From Bacillota bacterium (GTDB lineage: Bacteria; Bacillota; Clostridia; Lachnospirales; Lachnospiraceae), in contig JAEYXC010000284.1 in NCBI GenBank assembly GCA_023428655.1, forward strand, positions 1 to 14,036: DNA of 14,036 bases, given 5' to 3'. Of this stretch, positions 6,633 through 14,017 are shown in pieces (positions within the stretch are counted from its first letter, which is position 1; each line of letters begins with the position of its first letter). Below the pieces are notes generated by a model. The model searched no databases. It was not told the origin of the DNA and saw only the letters and a program-made list of their open reading frames with translations. Position numbers and translations under genes: made by a program.

Positions 6633-8009
6633 TTATTCTGATATCTTGTAATTGCAATTCCAAATATCTAATATTCTTAACAAGCAATATTTAAAATCTA
6701 TCCTTGGAATATCCTTCGTCGTATAAATCGGTATTGTTGTAAAATACTGACCGTTTATTAGATATCTTGCATCTCCTATAATGGTGTTCGCCTTGATCGG
6801 AGCTTCAAGATAATCCGGGATGTGATATTCAACTGTAACCTTCTCATCGTCACGCATAAGTAGCTTCATATCACCCTCCATATAGAGCTCAGCATTCTTC
6901 TTTTGACCCTTCTTCACAAATAGAGGCTCTAGGTCCCTTTTCTCAAATATTTGCCTTAGCTTATAATTCGACACACCAAAGCTCATCAGCTGCTTTGTGT
7001 CCGACCATTTTAAGCTTTTATGCGGTGGCCAACCACAACCAAGAACGACGGAGATGAAGGTGGAATCATTGCGTTTTACAGCACCTACAAAGCAATAACC
7101 TGCATCCCCGGTGAATCCGGTTTTCACGCCAATGGCTCCTTCCATCATATATAGAAATTTATTTTTGTTGGTAACCGTAAACCCTCTACCCTTTTTAATT
7201 TCCTTGAAGGAGTAAGAGGAGGTATTGGTTATCTCTATGAATTGCGGATTCGCTATAGCATAACTTGCAATCACAGCAAGATCTCTTGCTGTAGTATAAT
7301 GCCCTTCTGCATCCAGACCATTCGGTGTGACAAAATTAGTGTTCTCACAACCAAGTGATCTTGCTTTATCATTCATCATCGTTGCAAATCCCTCTACGGA
7401 TCCACCGACATGCTCTGCTAGAGCCACGGCCACATCATTATGACTTTCCAGCATCAAAGAGTACAATAAGTCCTTCAGGTAATACTGTTCACCGGCACGT
7501 ACGTTAAGTTGAACATCCGGCATTCTTGCAGCATAGGAGGAAACCTCAACAATGTCGTCGAGCTTAGCATTTTCCAAAGCAACGATGCAGGTCATAATCT
7601 TTGTCGTGCTTGCCATAGCCATTCTTTTATAGCCATTCTCCTCATAAAGAACACGATGATTGGAGCCATCCATGAGAAGCGAGGAACGGGCATGAAGGCC
7701 AAGCTTAACCGGCTCAGTGGTAGGATCGATAGAGGACAGCTGCTCTTCACTCTCACCGCTCCCTTGTTCCTCTTCGCCTTCCGGGAGTATTCCCTCGGAA
7801 TGTAATAACCGTTCATATCTCTCCTCGTCCTGCTTTGCTTGCTCATTTTCCTCCAAAAGCTTCTTATCAAAGTTCTCAAAAACCAGACCGGTATTATTGA
7901 GTAATTCGTCATAATATTCCCTTAACCGATTTGCCTGTAATAAAGATAATAGTATAAGTAATCCAATCCAAGGTAACGCTATCAGGTATTTTCGTTTCAA
8001 CTTGACCAT
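6633..8009 (-). CDS. Membrane-anchored D-alanyl-D-alanine carboxypeptidase (DacF-type, peptidase S11)
   Basis: A 458-residue low-molecular-weight penicillin-binding protein that trims the terminal D-Ala from peptidoglycan stem peptides outside the membrane. All three active-site motifs are present: STTK (Ser134-Lys137), SHN (189-191) and KTG (296-298). A basic N-terminus and hydrophobic segment (about 8-25) form an uncleaved anchor or signal peptide. An acidic, charged linker (about 30-100, rich in E, K, Q, with EEEQGSGESEEQ) then separates membrane from catalytic domain, which makes the protein longer than typical DacF. The beta-rich C-terminal PBP5-like domain spans about 355-435. The last residues (YCLLRILDIW) could be a short amphipathic anchor. 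The ATG at 8009 follows AAGGAAGG. No terminator is evident before the flavodiiron gene. A sporulation role, as for B. subtilis dacF, is only analogy. Confidence 0.9.
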   Translation of the reverse strand: MVKLKRKYLIALPWIGLLILLSLLQANRLREYYDELLNNTGLVFENFDKKLLEENEQAKQDEERYERLLHSEGILPEGEEEQGSGESEEQLSSIDPTTEPVKLGLHARSSLLMDGSNHRVLYEENGYKRMAMASTTKIMTCIVALENAKLDDIVEVSSYAARMPDVQLNVRAGEQYYLKDLLYSLMLESHNDVAVALAEHVGGSVEGFATMMNDKARSLGCENTNFVTPNGLDAEGHYTTARDLAVIASYAIANPQFIEITNTSSYSFKEIKKGRGFTVTNKNKFLYMMEGAIGVKTGFTGDAGYCFVGAVKRNDSTFISVVLGCGWPPHKSLKWSDTKQLMSFGVSNYKLRQIFEKRDLEPLFVKKGQKKNAELYMEGDMKLLMRDDEKVTVEYHIPDYLEAPIKANTIIGDARYLINGQYFTTIPIYTTKDIPRIDFKYCLLRILDIWNCNYKISE

Positions 8010-8100
8010 TCCTTTCCTTCCTTACTCTAAATTTATTGTAAAAGCCTGAGAATATTCATCTTTTACATCACTTGATGAAAGAAGTATAGAAGTTCGCACA
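8010..8100 (-). other. Leader/promoter region of the carboxypeptidase gene, no clear promoter
   Basis: This is the gap between the nspC terminator and the carboxypeptidase start. It contains TATACT (minus strand, near 8089) without a good -35 partner and the short palindrome CATCA-CT-TGATG near 8066-8077. I cannot choose a promoter with confidence. Confidence 0.35.
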
Positions 8101-8101
8101 T

Positions 8102-8151
8102 AAAAAGGATGCATAACTAATCGGTATATCCACCAATCATTATACATCCTT
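8102..8151 (-). terminator. Intrinsic terminator of nspC
   Basis: Arms AAGGATGCATAA (8105-8116) and TTATACATCCTT (8140-8151) pair at 11 of 12 positions. An inner GGT/ACC pair lies within the loop. On the minus strand the stem runs into TTTTT. It lies about 50 nt past the nspC stop and isolates the polyamine locus from the carboxypeptidase gene. Confidence 0.75.
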
Positions 8152-8203
8152 ATTTTATGAAAAAGATTACTCGGTATCAGCCTTAGAAGTTTCCTTCCTC
8201 TGA

Positions 8204-9337
8204 CTATAGACGATTCTTAAAATCCTCATAACCAAAGTGCCGAATCAGCTTGATTCCTTGTGATTCGGTATTGAAGTAGATGGATGGTAAATTAATCCCA
8301 TTAAAGGTATTATTTTTCACCATGGAATAGATTGCCATATCACAAAATACAAGTCGATCCCCAACCTTTAGGGGTTTGGGGAAGGAGTAATCACCAATCA
8401 CATCACCGGCAAGACAGGTAGGTCCACCAAGACGGTAGGTGTTAAGATATTCACCCGGTTTACCGGAGCCAATAATATTGGGCCGATAAGGCATCTCCAG
8501 TACATCCGGCATATGACAGGCTGCAGAGGTATCTAAGATTGCAATCGGTATCCCATTTTCGTGCAGCTCCAAAACGGTGCTAACCAGAAAGCCTGCATTC
8601 AAAGCTACTGCCTCTCCGGGCTCCAGATATACCTGAACCTCATAGGTCTCTTTGATATGATTGATACAGCGAACCAAGGTCTCGATTTCATAATCTTCCC
8701 TTGTGATATGATGTCCGCCACCAAAATTAATCCATTTCATCTCTGCCATTAGGTGGGCGAACTTCTCTTCCACAACATGCAAAGTTCTCTCAAGAACATC
8801 GGAATTCTGTTCACACATTGTGTGAAAATGTAAGCCTTCAAGCCCGGTTAGATCAGCGTTCTCAAGTGCGGATAATGTAGTTCCAAAGCGAGAGCCTGTA
8901 AAGCAAGGATTATACATATCCGTCTCGATCTCAGAGTATTCGGGATTAATTCGAAGACCACAGGATACTTTTTTCTTGCTCGCCTGTACCTTTGGCTTGT
9001 ACTTCTCCCATTGTGCAATGGAATTAAATACAATATGGTCACACAGGTCTAGAATCTCGTCAAATTCCTCCTCTTTAAAGGCAGGTGAAAAGATATGAAC
9101 CTCCTTACCCATCTCCTCAGCACCAAGCTTTGCTTCGAATAAGGAGCTGGCTGTTGTTCCACTGAGGTATTTACCGATTAAGGGATAGGTGGAGTACATG
9201 GAATAGGCTTTTTGAGCCAACAAGATCTCACAGCCCGTACGTTCCATAACAGAGCGCATGATCTCAAGGTTATTGCGTAACAAGGCTTCATCAACTACAT
9301 AGGATGGGGTTACTACCTTATTAAAATCGATATTCAT
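8204..9337 (-). CDS. nspC: Carboxynorspermidine/carboxyspermidine decarboxylase
   Basis: A 377-residue PLP enzyme of the alanine-racemase-fold (fold III) decarboxylases. It removes CO2 from carboxyspermidine to give spermidine, or from carboxynorspermidine to give norspermidine. Visible residues are PLP-binding Lys43 in AQKAYS, the FTGSRFG loop (146-152), GGGHH (206-210), the phosphate-binding EPGEA (239-243), CHMPDVLEMPYRP (274-286) and the ODC-like active-site segment GGPTCLAGD (304-312) with Cys308 and Asp312. HMPDVLEMPYRP is characteristic of this family rather than ornithine or diaminopimelate decarboxylase. The ATG at 9337 follows GGAG at normal spacing; the in-frame ATG at 9397 does not. 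The upstream neighbour encodes the enzyme making its substrate. Because putrescine is made in the same locus, spermidine is the likelier product. Confidence 0.92.
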   Translation of the reverse strand: MNIDFNKVVTPSYVVDEALLRNNLEIMRSVMERTGCEILLAQKAYSMYSTYPLIGKYLSGTTASSLFEAKLGAEEMGKEVHIFSPAFKEEEFDEILDLCDHIVFNSIAQWEKYKPKVQASKKKVSCGLRINPEYSEIETDMYNPCFTGSRFGTTLSALENADLTGLEGLHFHTMCEQNSDVLERTLHVVEEKFAHLMAEMKWINFGGGHHITREDYEIETLVRCINHIKETYEVQVYLEPGEAVALNAGFLVSTVLELHENGIPIAILDTSAACHMPDVLEMPYRPNIIGSGKPGEYLNTYRLGGPTCLAGDVIGDYSFPKPLKVGDRLVFCDMAIYSMVKNNTFNGINLPSIYFNTESQGIKLIRHFGYEDFKNRL

Positions 9338-9405
9338 ATTTAGACTCCTTTCAATAAAAATTGATACAATAGAACAACTCATATTTATGTATCGCACTAT
9401 AGATA

Positions 9406-9457
9406 GATGAGGCTGTTACAGAACACCTTGAAATCGGGATTCTGCAACATCCTCATT
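9406..9457. terminator. Imperfect 17-bp hairpin between the synthase gene and nspC
   Basis: Arms 9407-9423 (ATGAGGCTGTTACAGAA) and 9440-9456 pair at 15 of 17 positions around a 16-nt loop. It starts 21 nt after the synthase stop. GAGGNTGTTNCAGAA-type hairpins are common intergenic terminators in clostridia (family knowledge), but no U-tract follows on either strand. It may attenuate or process the transcript rather than end it. Confidence 0.55.
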
Positions 9458-9477
9458 ATATAGCAAAATATGATATA

Positions 9478-10683
9478 TTATTGTACCATTTCGGGATTGA
9501 AGCTTTCCTTCCAAGGAAGACCACAGCGATTTAACTCTGCCATAAACGGATCGGGATTCAATTCCTCTACATTGTGTACTCCCGGCTTCTTCCAGTGTCC
9601 TTCTAATACCATCTTGGCACCAATCATTGCCGGAACACCGGTGGTGTATGAGATTGCCTGGGAGCCAACCTCGCGGTAGCATTCCTCGTGATCACATACA
9701 TTATATACATAATAGCTGACCTCCTTACCATCCTTAATACCGGTGTAGATGCAACCGATATTTGTCTTACCCTTGGTTCTAGGTCCTAAGGATGCAGGAT
9801 CCGGAAGTACTGCCTTCAGAAATTGCAGCGGAATAATCTTTTGACCTTCAAAATCAATGGGTTCAATGGAGGTCATTCCTACATTCTCAAGCACCCTTAA
9901 ATGAGTGATATACTTTTCCGAAAATGTCATGAAAAAGCGGATTCTTTTCACTCCGGGAATATTGATTGCTAAGGATTCCATCTCCTCATGATGCAGTAGA
10001 TACATGTCCTTCGGACCGATCTCGGGGAAATTATAAACTCTCTTAATCTCCAAGGGCTCTGTCTCATGGAACCTGCCATTCTCAAAGTAGCTGCCGTTGG
10101 CAGTAATCTCACGAATATTAATCTCCGGGTTGAAGTTCGTTGCAAAGGGATAACCATGATCACCGGCATTGGCATCAAGAATATCAATGGTATGAATCTC
10201 ATCAAAATAATGCTTCAAAGCATAAGCAGAGAACACCTGTGTTACGCCCGGGTCAAAGCCGCAACCGAGAATCGCTGTAATTCCAGCCTTTTCAAAGCGC
10301 TCCTTATAAGCCCACTGCCATTTGTATTCAAATTTAGGAATATCCTTCGGCTCATAGTTTGCAGTATCAATATAATCCACCTTCGTAGCAAGACAGGCAT
10401 CCATAATTGTTAAGTCCTGATAAGGTAAGGCTACATTAATTACAATATCCGGTTGGAACTGGTTAATCAGTGCAATAACCTCATCTGTATTATCCGCATC
10501 CACCTGTGCGGTAGAGACCTTTGTCTTATAGCCCTTTGCCTCAACCTGTGCCTTGTAGGCGTCACATTTGGATTTCGTTCTGCTGGCAATGCAGATTTCC
10601 TCAAAAACATCTGAATTTTGGCAGCATTTATGAATTACTACTCCGGCAACTCCGCCGGCTCCGATAATCAATGCTTTGCTCAT
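9478..10683 (-). CDS. Carboxynorspermidine/carboxyspermidine synthase (saccharopine dehydrogenase family)
   Basis: A 401-residue NADPH-dependent reductase that condenses putrescine (or diaminopropane) with aspartate beta-semialdehyde to form carboxyspermidine (or carboxynorspermidine). The N-terminal Rossmann fold opens with ALIIGAGGVAGVV (glycine motif at 8-14). ALPYQDLTIMDACLATKVDYIDTANYE and GCGFDPGVTQVFSAYAL are typical of the Lys1-like family; the latter (140-156) lies in the central substrate domain. Length matches known enzymes of about 400 residues. The ATG at 10683 is preferred because GGAG lies 8 nt upstream. The ATG at 10689 is too close to it, and the 30-residue extension to 10773 would translate the operator region. 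The neighbouring nspC supports the polyamine role over lysine metabolism. It has its own candidate promoter after speB. Confidence 0.9.
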   Translation of the reverse strand: MSKALIIGAGGVAGVVIHKCCQNSDVFEEICIASRTKSKCDAYKAQVEAKGYKTKVSTAQVDADNTDEVIALINQFQPDIVINVALPYQDLTIMDACLATKVDYIDTANYEPKDIPKFEYKWQWAYKERFEKAGITAILGCGFDPGVTQVFSAYALKHYFDEIHTIDILDANAGDHGYPFATNFNPEINIREITANGSYFENGRFHETEPLEIKRVYNFPEIGPKDMYLLHHEEMESLAINIPGVKRIRFFMTFSEKYITHLRVLENVGMTSIEPIDFEGQKIIPLQFLKAVLPDPASLGPRTKGKTNIGCIYTGIKDGKEVSYYVYNVCDHEECYREVGSQAISYTTGVPAMIGAKMVLEGHWKKPGVHNVEELNPDPFMAELNRCGLPWKESFNPEMVQ

Positions 10684-10732
10684 TCTCATTTCTCCTTTGA
10701 TATAATAGTGGGTTAGAGTATCAAAATCCAAA

Positions 10733-10753
10733 AATACGTTAATTTTTCGTATT
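10733..10753 (-). promoter_or_regulatory. Weak hairpin with T-run in the synthase leader
   Basis: On the minus strand AATACG and CGTATT (6 bp) flank a 9-nt loop, and the 3' arm runs into TTTGG for five T in total. It overlaps by two bases an upstream hairpin formed by the palindrome at 10752-10769. This could be a small attenuator, but the stem is short and AT-rich. Confidence 0.25.
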
Positions 10754-10769
10754 CGTATCGTGATACGAA
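10752..10769. promoter_or_regulatory. 18-bp operator-like palindrome upstream of the carboxyspermidine genes
   Basis: TTCGTATC-GT-GATACGAA has perfect 8-bp arms around 2 bp. It overlaps the predicted -10 box of the promoter at 10760-10787, the classic position for a dimeric repressor. The half-site also recurs as ATACGAA just beyond it on the minus strand. No regulator gene is nearby to name a binding protein. Confidence 0.6.
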
Positions 10770-10787
10770 ACATAGGTATTCGTTCAA
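10760..10787 (-). promoter_or_regulatory. Candidate promoter of the synthase-nspC pair
   Basis: On the minus strand TTGAAC (10787-10782) is followed after 16 nt by TATCAC (10765-10760). The -35 begins only 10 nt past the speB stop. The boxes are moderate, but the overlap with the palindrome makes a regulated promoter plausible. A second weaker pair (TTGGAT, 18 nt, TATTAT) lies nearer the gene but leaves almost no leader. Confidence 0.45.
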
Positions 10788-10796
10788 GTTATTGTA

Positions 10797-11645
10797 TTAG
10801 AGCTGTAAAAGTAGTTCTCGAAGCAGCTTACAGGCAAGTGCCGTTGATGCACCACTCTGGTCATAGGTGGGGGACAATTCATTCATATCCAACGCTACAA
10901 TATTTAGCTTAAATACTTTATTCAGGGCATTTATCAATTCCATAAAGGTCACACCGCCGGCTTCCTGTGTGCCGGTTCCGGGAAATACGGCAGGATCCAG
11001 AACATCAAGATCAATTGTTAGGTAAACCGGTTTATCTTGCAGCGCTTTTACTACCGGGTCAATCCGGTCCAAATTGAACTTCTGCATAAATACATGCTCC
11101 TTCGCCCATTGGAATTCCTCGCGGTCTCCGCTGCGGATACCAAATTGAAAGATACGACCATCTCCAAGAATTTCATGACAACGTCTCATGACCGTTGCAT
11201 GGGACAGCTTCTCACCCAAATAATCATCCCTAAGATCCGCATGGGCATCAAAGTGAATTATGTGAAGCTCAGGATATTTCTTTGCTACTGCCCTGACACT
11301 TCCTAAGGTAACCAGATGTTCGCCGCCAATCATCAAGGGCTTTTTGTTATCCTCTAAAATAACGGATGTCATCTCTTCAATGGTGTTGAGGACGCGCTCG
11401 GTATTACCAAAACCAAATTCCAGATCACCTGCATCAAAGATACGACGATCCAACAGATCCAGGTCAAGATAAGGGCTGTAGGTCTCTATTCCATAGCTTT
11501 CATTACGAATCGCAGCGCTGGCAAACCGGGTTCCGGGACGGTAGGAGGTGGTGCCGTCAAAGGGAGCACCGAATAATACAATATCACTATCATTATATTC
11601 GTGGTCACAGGCAATAAAGGTATGAATATTTTTACTCCGTTTCAT
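10797..11645 (-). CDS. speB: Agmatinase (arginase-family ureohydrolase)
   Basis: A 282-residue cytoplasmic binuclear manganese enzyme that hydrolyses agmatine to putrescine and urea. All metal ligands of the family are visible: His110 (GGEHLVTLG), Asp133, His135 and Asp137 (FDAHADLRDDY), and Asp212 and Asp214 (TIDLDVLDPAVFPGTGTQEAGG). MNELSPTYDQSG (254-265) completes the active site. Length is usual for bacterial SpeB. The ATG at 11645 lies inside the end of speE, overlapping it by 14 nt, with AAGGAG located 7 nt upstream within the speE coding sequence. The two are therefore likely translationally coupled. Placement after an arginine decarboxylase supports agmatine as substrate. Aminopropylagmatine is a serious alternative given the speE neighbour. 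Confidence 0.92.
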   Translation of the reverse strand: MKRSKNIHTFIACDHEYNDSDIVLFGAPFDGTTSYRPGTRFASAAIRNESYGIETYSPYLDLDLLDRRIFDAGDLEFGFGNTERVLNTIEEMTSVILEDNKKPLMIGGEHLVTLGSVRAVAKKYPELHIIHFDAHADLRDDYLGEKLSHATVMRRCHEILGDGRIFQFGIRSGDREEFQWAKEHVFMQKFNLDRIDPVVKALQDKPVYLTIDLDVLDPAVFPGTGTQEAGGVTFMELINALNKVFKLNIVALDMNELSPTYDQSGASTALACKLLRELLLQL

Positions 11646-12489
11646 TTAACTGCTCCTTTACATAATTAGGAAGGGCGAAGCATCCAACATGCAGCTTCGT
11701 ATTATAGTATTTGGTCTTTAATCCGAGTTCATTCCATGCTTCCTCCTGCAAATCTCGGATCGGATCATAATGCTTACTGGCATAGCCAAAAAGCCAATGA
11801 CCACTTGGGTAGGTCGGAATATGTGCTTGGTATACCTTAGCAATCGGGAAGGTTTCTTTAATCCTTTGATGTGCTCGCTTCATTGCATCCACATAGGATG
11901 CATAAAAGGTACTTTCATGTTGGTTAACTAATATTCCGGTGTCCGTCAGAGCATTATAACAATTACCGTAGAATTCCTTGGTAAACAAGCCTTCTCCGGG
12001 GCCAAAGGGATCCGTCGAATCAACTAAAATCAAATCATACTCATTTGTCCTGCGACGGACGAATTTTAGTCCATCTTCGTAATAGATATGCACTCTGGGA
12101 TCGGACAGCCGATCTGCTGTCTGAGGAAGGTACTCCCTGCAGGCATCTACTACCATTTTATCGATTTCCACCATATCAATCTGCTCAATCCCCGAATATC
12201 TGGTCAATTCCCGTATGGTTCCACCATCGCCGGCACCGATCACAAGAACCCTCTTACAATCCAGCTTCGTTGCCATCGGAACATGAACAATCATATCATG
12301 ATAGATAAATTCATCCTTTTCCGTAACCATTAAGCAGCCATCCAAAGTTAGGACACGACCAAATTCCTCTGTATCAAGGATAGCAATATGCTGAAAATCG
12401 CTCTGTTTATTATACAGCTGCTCCTTAACCTTTAAGGATAGCCTCACATGCTCCGAATGATGCTCGGAATACCATAGCTCCATATGCAA
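11632..12489 (-). CDS. speE: Spermidine synthase homologue (polyamine aminopropyltransferase)
   Basis: A 285-residue (283 from the ATG) cytoplasmic aminopropyltransferase of the SAM-dependent fold, expected to move the aminopropyl group from decarboxy-SAM to putrescine or another amine. It shows the beta-sheet N-terminal domain with LDGCLMVTEKDEFIYHDM (49-66), the nucleotide loop GAGDGG (85-90; usually GGGDGG), acidic EID (108-110) and EDG (138-140), and the catalytic loop DSTDPFGPGEGLF (157-169) with Asp157. The start is ambiguous. TTG at 12489 lies 8 nt after AAAGG, whereas ATG at 12483 gives the usual MELWYSE N-terminus but with weaker spacing. It is 79 nt after the decarboxylase gene and overlaps speB. 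No speD, the source of its co-substrate, is visible in the window. Confidence 0.9.
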   Translation of the reverse strand: MHMELWYSEHHSEHVRLSLKVKEQLYNKQSDFQHIAILDTEEFGRVLTLDGCLMVTEKDEFIYHDMIVHVPMATKLDCKRVLVIGAGDGGTIRELTRYSGIEQIDMVEIDKMVVDACREYLPQTADRLSDPRVHIYYEDGLKFVRRRTNEYDLILVDSTDPFGPGEGLFTKEFYGNCYNALTDTGILVNQHESTFYASYVDAMKRAHQRIKETFPIAKVYQAHIPTYPSGHWLFGYASKHYDPIRDLQEEAWNELGLKTKYYNTKLHVGCFALPNYVKEQLNETE

Positions 12490-12568
12490 ACACCGCGCCT
12501 TTCTTTACCTATATCAGTACCTAAATATAATTCCTTTTCTTTTAGTAGGATGCTACAGCAATTCCGTT
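12490..12568 (-). other. speA-speE spacer, no terminator seen
   Basis: This 79-nt spacer is AT-rich and has no stable hairpin or T-tract, so read-through from speA into speE is expected. The AAAGG near its 3' end is the likely ribosome binding site of speE. Confidence 0.5.
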
Positions 12569-14017
12569 CTAAAAGTCAACAATATTGATATGCTCGACCT
12601 TCATATCCTGAGGACCGGTTAAGGAGCTTCCTTTTTCCTTGGCATACAAAATATAATCGATGATATCCTTGGTAATACGTTCTCCCGGAGCCAGGATCGG
12701 TATTCCCGGTGGATAACACATGACAAACTCTCCGGCAATATGTCCGATTCCATCCTTCAACAGAACCGATTTCTTATCACTGTAAAATGCTTTCTGCGGG
12801 GTTAATACCACTTCCGGATCAATGTATTCATGGCCTAGCATTCCTACCTTGTCCTTACCAAAAATTCGTTTTATTTCAGACAGAGCGGAAACCAAGCGTT
12901 CAATTTCAAAAGCACGGTCCCCGGCAGTTATGACCGCAAGGATGTTACCGATGTCACCAAATTCAATCTGAATGTCATACTCATCACGCAAAAGATCATA
13001 GACCTCTACTCCGGCCAGACCGATCTCACCGGTATGAATGGAAAGCTTGGTACGATCAAAATCAAAAACAGTATCACCGTTGATCAATTCCTTTGAGAAG
13101 GCATAATAACCACCGGTCTTGTTGATTTCATTTCTTGCATAATCAGCAAGCTCCAGGGTCTTTGCTACGATATCCTTTCCGTTAAGGACCAGATTCTTTC
13201 GTGCCAGATCCAGTGAGGACATTAATAAGTAGGAACCACTGGTGGTCTGTGTCAGGTTGATAATCTGTCGGACATACCCTGAATCGATATTGTTGCTACA
13301 TACCAGAAAAGAGCTCTGGGTCAAGGAGCCACCTGTTTTATGCATACTGATGGCAGCCATATCAGCTCCGGCAGCCATTGCACTGATCGGAAGTCCCTCC
13401 CCAAAATAAAAATGGGCTCCATGGGCTTCATCTACCAGTACCTTGATATCAGCTGCATGTGCGAGTGCCACAATTTCCTTTAAATTCGAACAGATTCCAT
13501 AATAGGTCGGGTTATTGATTAAAATAGCCTTCGCATTCGGATGCTCTGTAATTGCTTTCCTTACATCCTCTACTGACATACCCAGTGGGATTCCTAATTG
13601 ATGATTCACACCCGGATTCACATAGACCGGAATGGCACCACATACAACCAGCGCATTAATCGAACTGCGATGTACATTACGTGGCATGATGATCTCATCA
13701 CCTGCTTTGCAGGTGGACATAATCATTGCCTGTACCGCAGCTGTCGTACCATTGACCATAAAAAAAGCCGCATCTGCACCAAACGCCTCAGCGGCTAGTT
13801 CCTCAGCAGCTTTTATGACCGATACCGGATGAATCAGATTATCCAAGGGCTTCATAGAATTCACATCCACCTTTAAGCAATCGATTCCTAGAAATTCGGT
13901 AAGCTCAGGGGTTCCTCTGCCGCCTTTATGTCCCGGTACATCAAAGGGTACAACGCGATTTTTTTTATGTTTTAATAACGCTTCGTGGATGGGTGAATTT
14001 GCTTGCGTATATTCCAT
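12569..14017 (-). CDS. speA: Arginine decarboxylase (Orn/Lys/Arg decarboxylase, fold I)
   Basis: A 482-residue PLP-dependent decarboxylase of the aspartate-aminotransferase fold, matching the short Gram-positive SpeA/YaaO type without the wing domain of E. coli inducible enzymes. The PLP lysine is Lys227 in SMHKTGGSLTQSS. DEAHGAH (196-202) supplies Asp196 and His199 for the cofactor ring. VPGHKGG (27-33) and FFMVNGTTAAVQAM (85-98) are typical N-terminal signatures. The C-terminal domain includes FVMCYPPGIPILAPGE (431-446). The ATG at 14017 follows GGAGG by 5 nt; an in-frame GTG at 14029 precedes that site and is unlikely. Related enzymes use lysine or ornithine; the agmatinase gene downstream favours arginine. 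The promoter lies outside the window, and the first 19 nt upstream hold only the ribosome binding site. Confidence 0.88.
   Translation of the reverse strand: MEYTQANSPIHEALLKHKKNRVVPFDVPGHKGGRGTPELTEFLGIDCLKVDVNSMKPLDNLIHPVSVIKAAEELAAEAFGADAAFFMVNGTTAAVQAMIMSTCKAGDEIIMPRNVHRSSINALVVCGAIPVYVNPGVNHQLGIPLGMSVEDVRKAITEHPNAKAILINNPTYYGICSNLKEIVALAHAADIKVLVDEAHGAHFYFGEGLPISAMAAGADMAAISMHKTGGSLTQSSFLVCSNNIDSGYVRQIINLTQTTSGSYLLMSSLDLARKNLVLNGKDIVAKTLELADYARNEINKTGGYYAFSKELINGDTVFDFDRTKLSIHTGEIGLAGVEVYDLLRDEYDIQIEFGDIGNILAVITAGDRAFEIERLVSALSEIKRIFGKDKVGMLGHEYIDPEVVLTPQKAFYSDKKSVLLKDGIGHIAGEFVMCYPPGIPILAPGERITKDIIDYILYAKEKGSSLTGPQDMKVEHINIVDF

Noticed and set aside
9478..10683. Saccharopine dehydrogenase of lysine metabolism
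   Set aside because: Although the fold is the same, adjacency to nspC and the speA-speE-speB genes, and the family-like sequence around GCGFDPGVTQVF, favour the polyamine enzyme.
10684..10773. 30-residue N-terminal extension of the carboxyspermidine synthase
   Set aside because: It has no ribosome binding site, crosses the palindrome, and precedes the normal Rossmann start MSKALIIGAGG, which has its own GGAG site.
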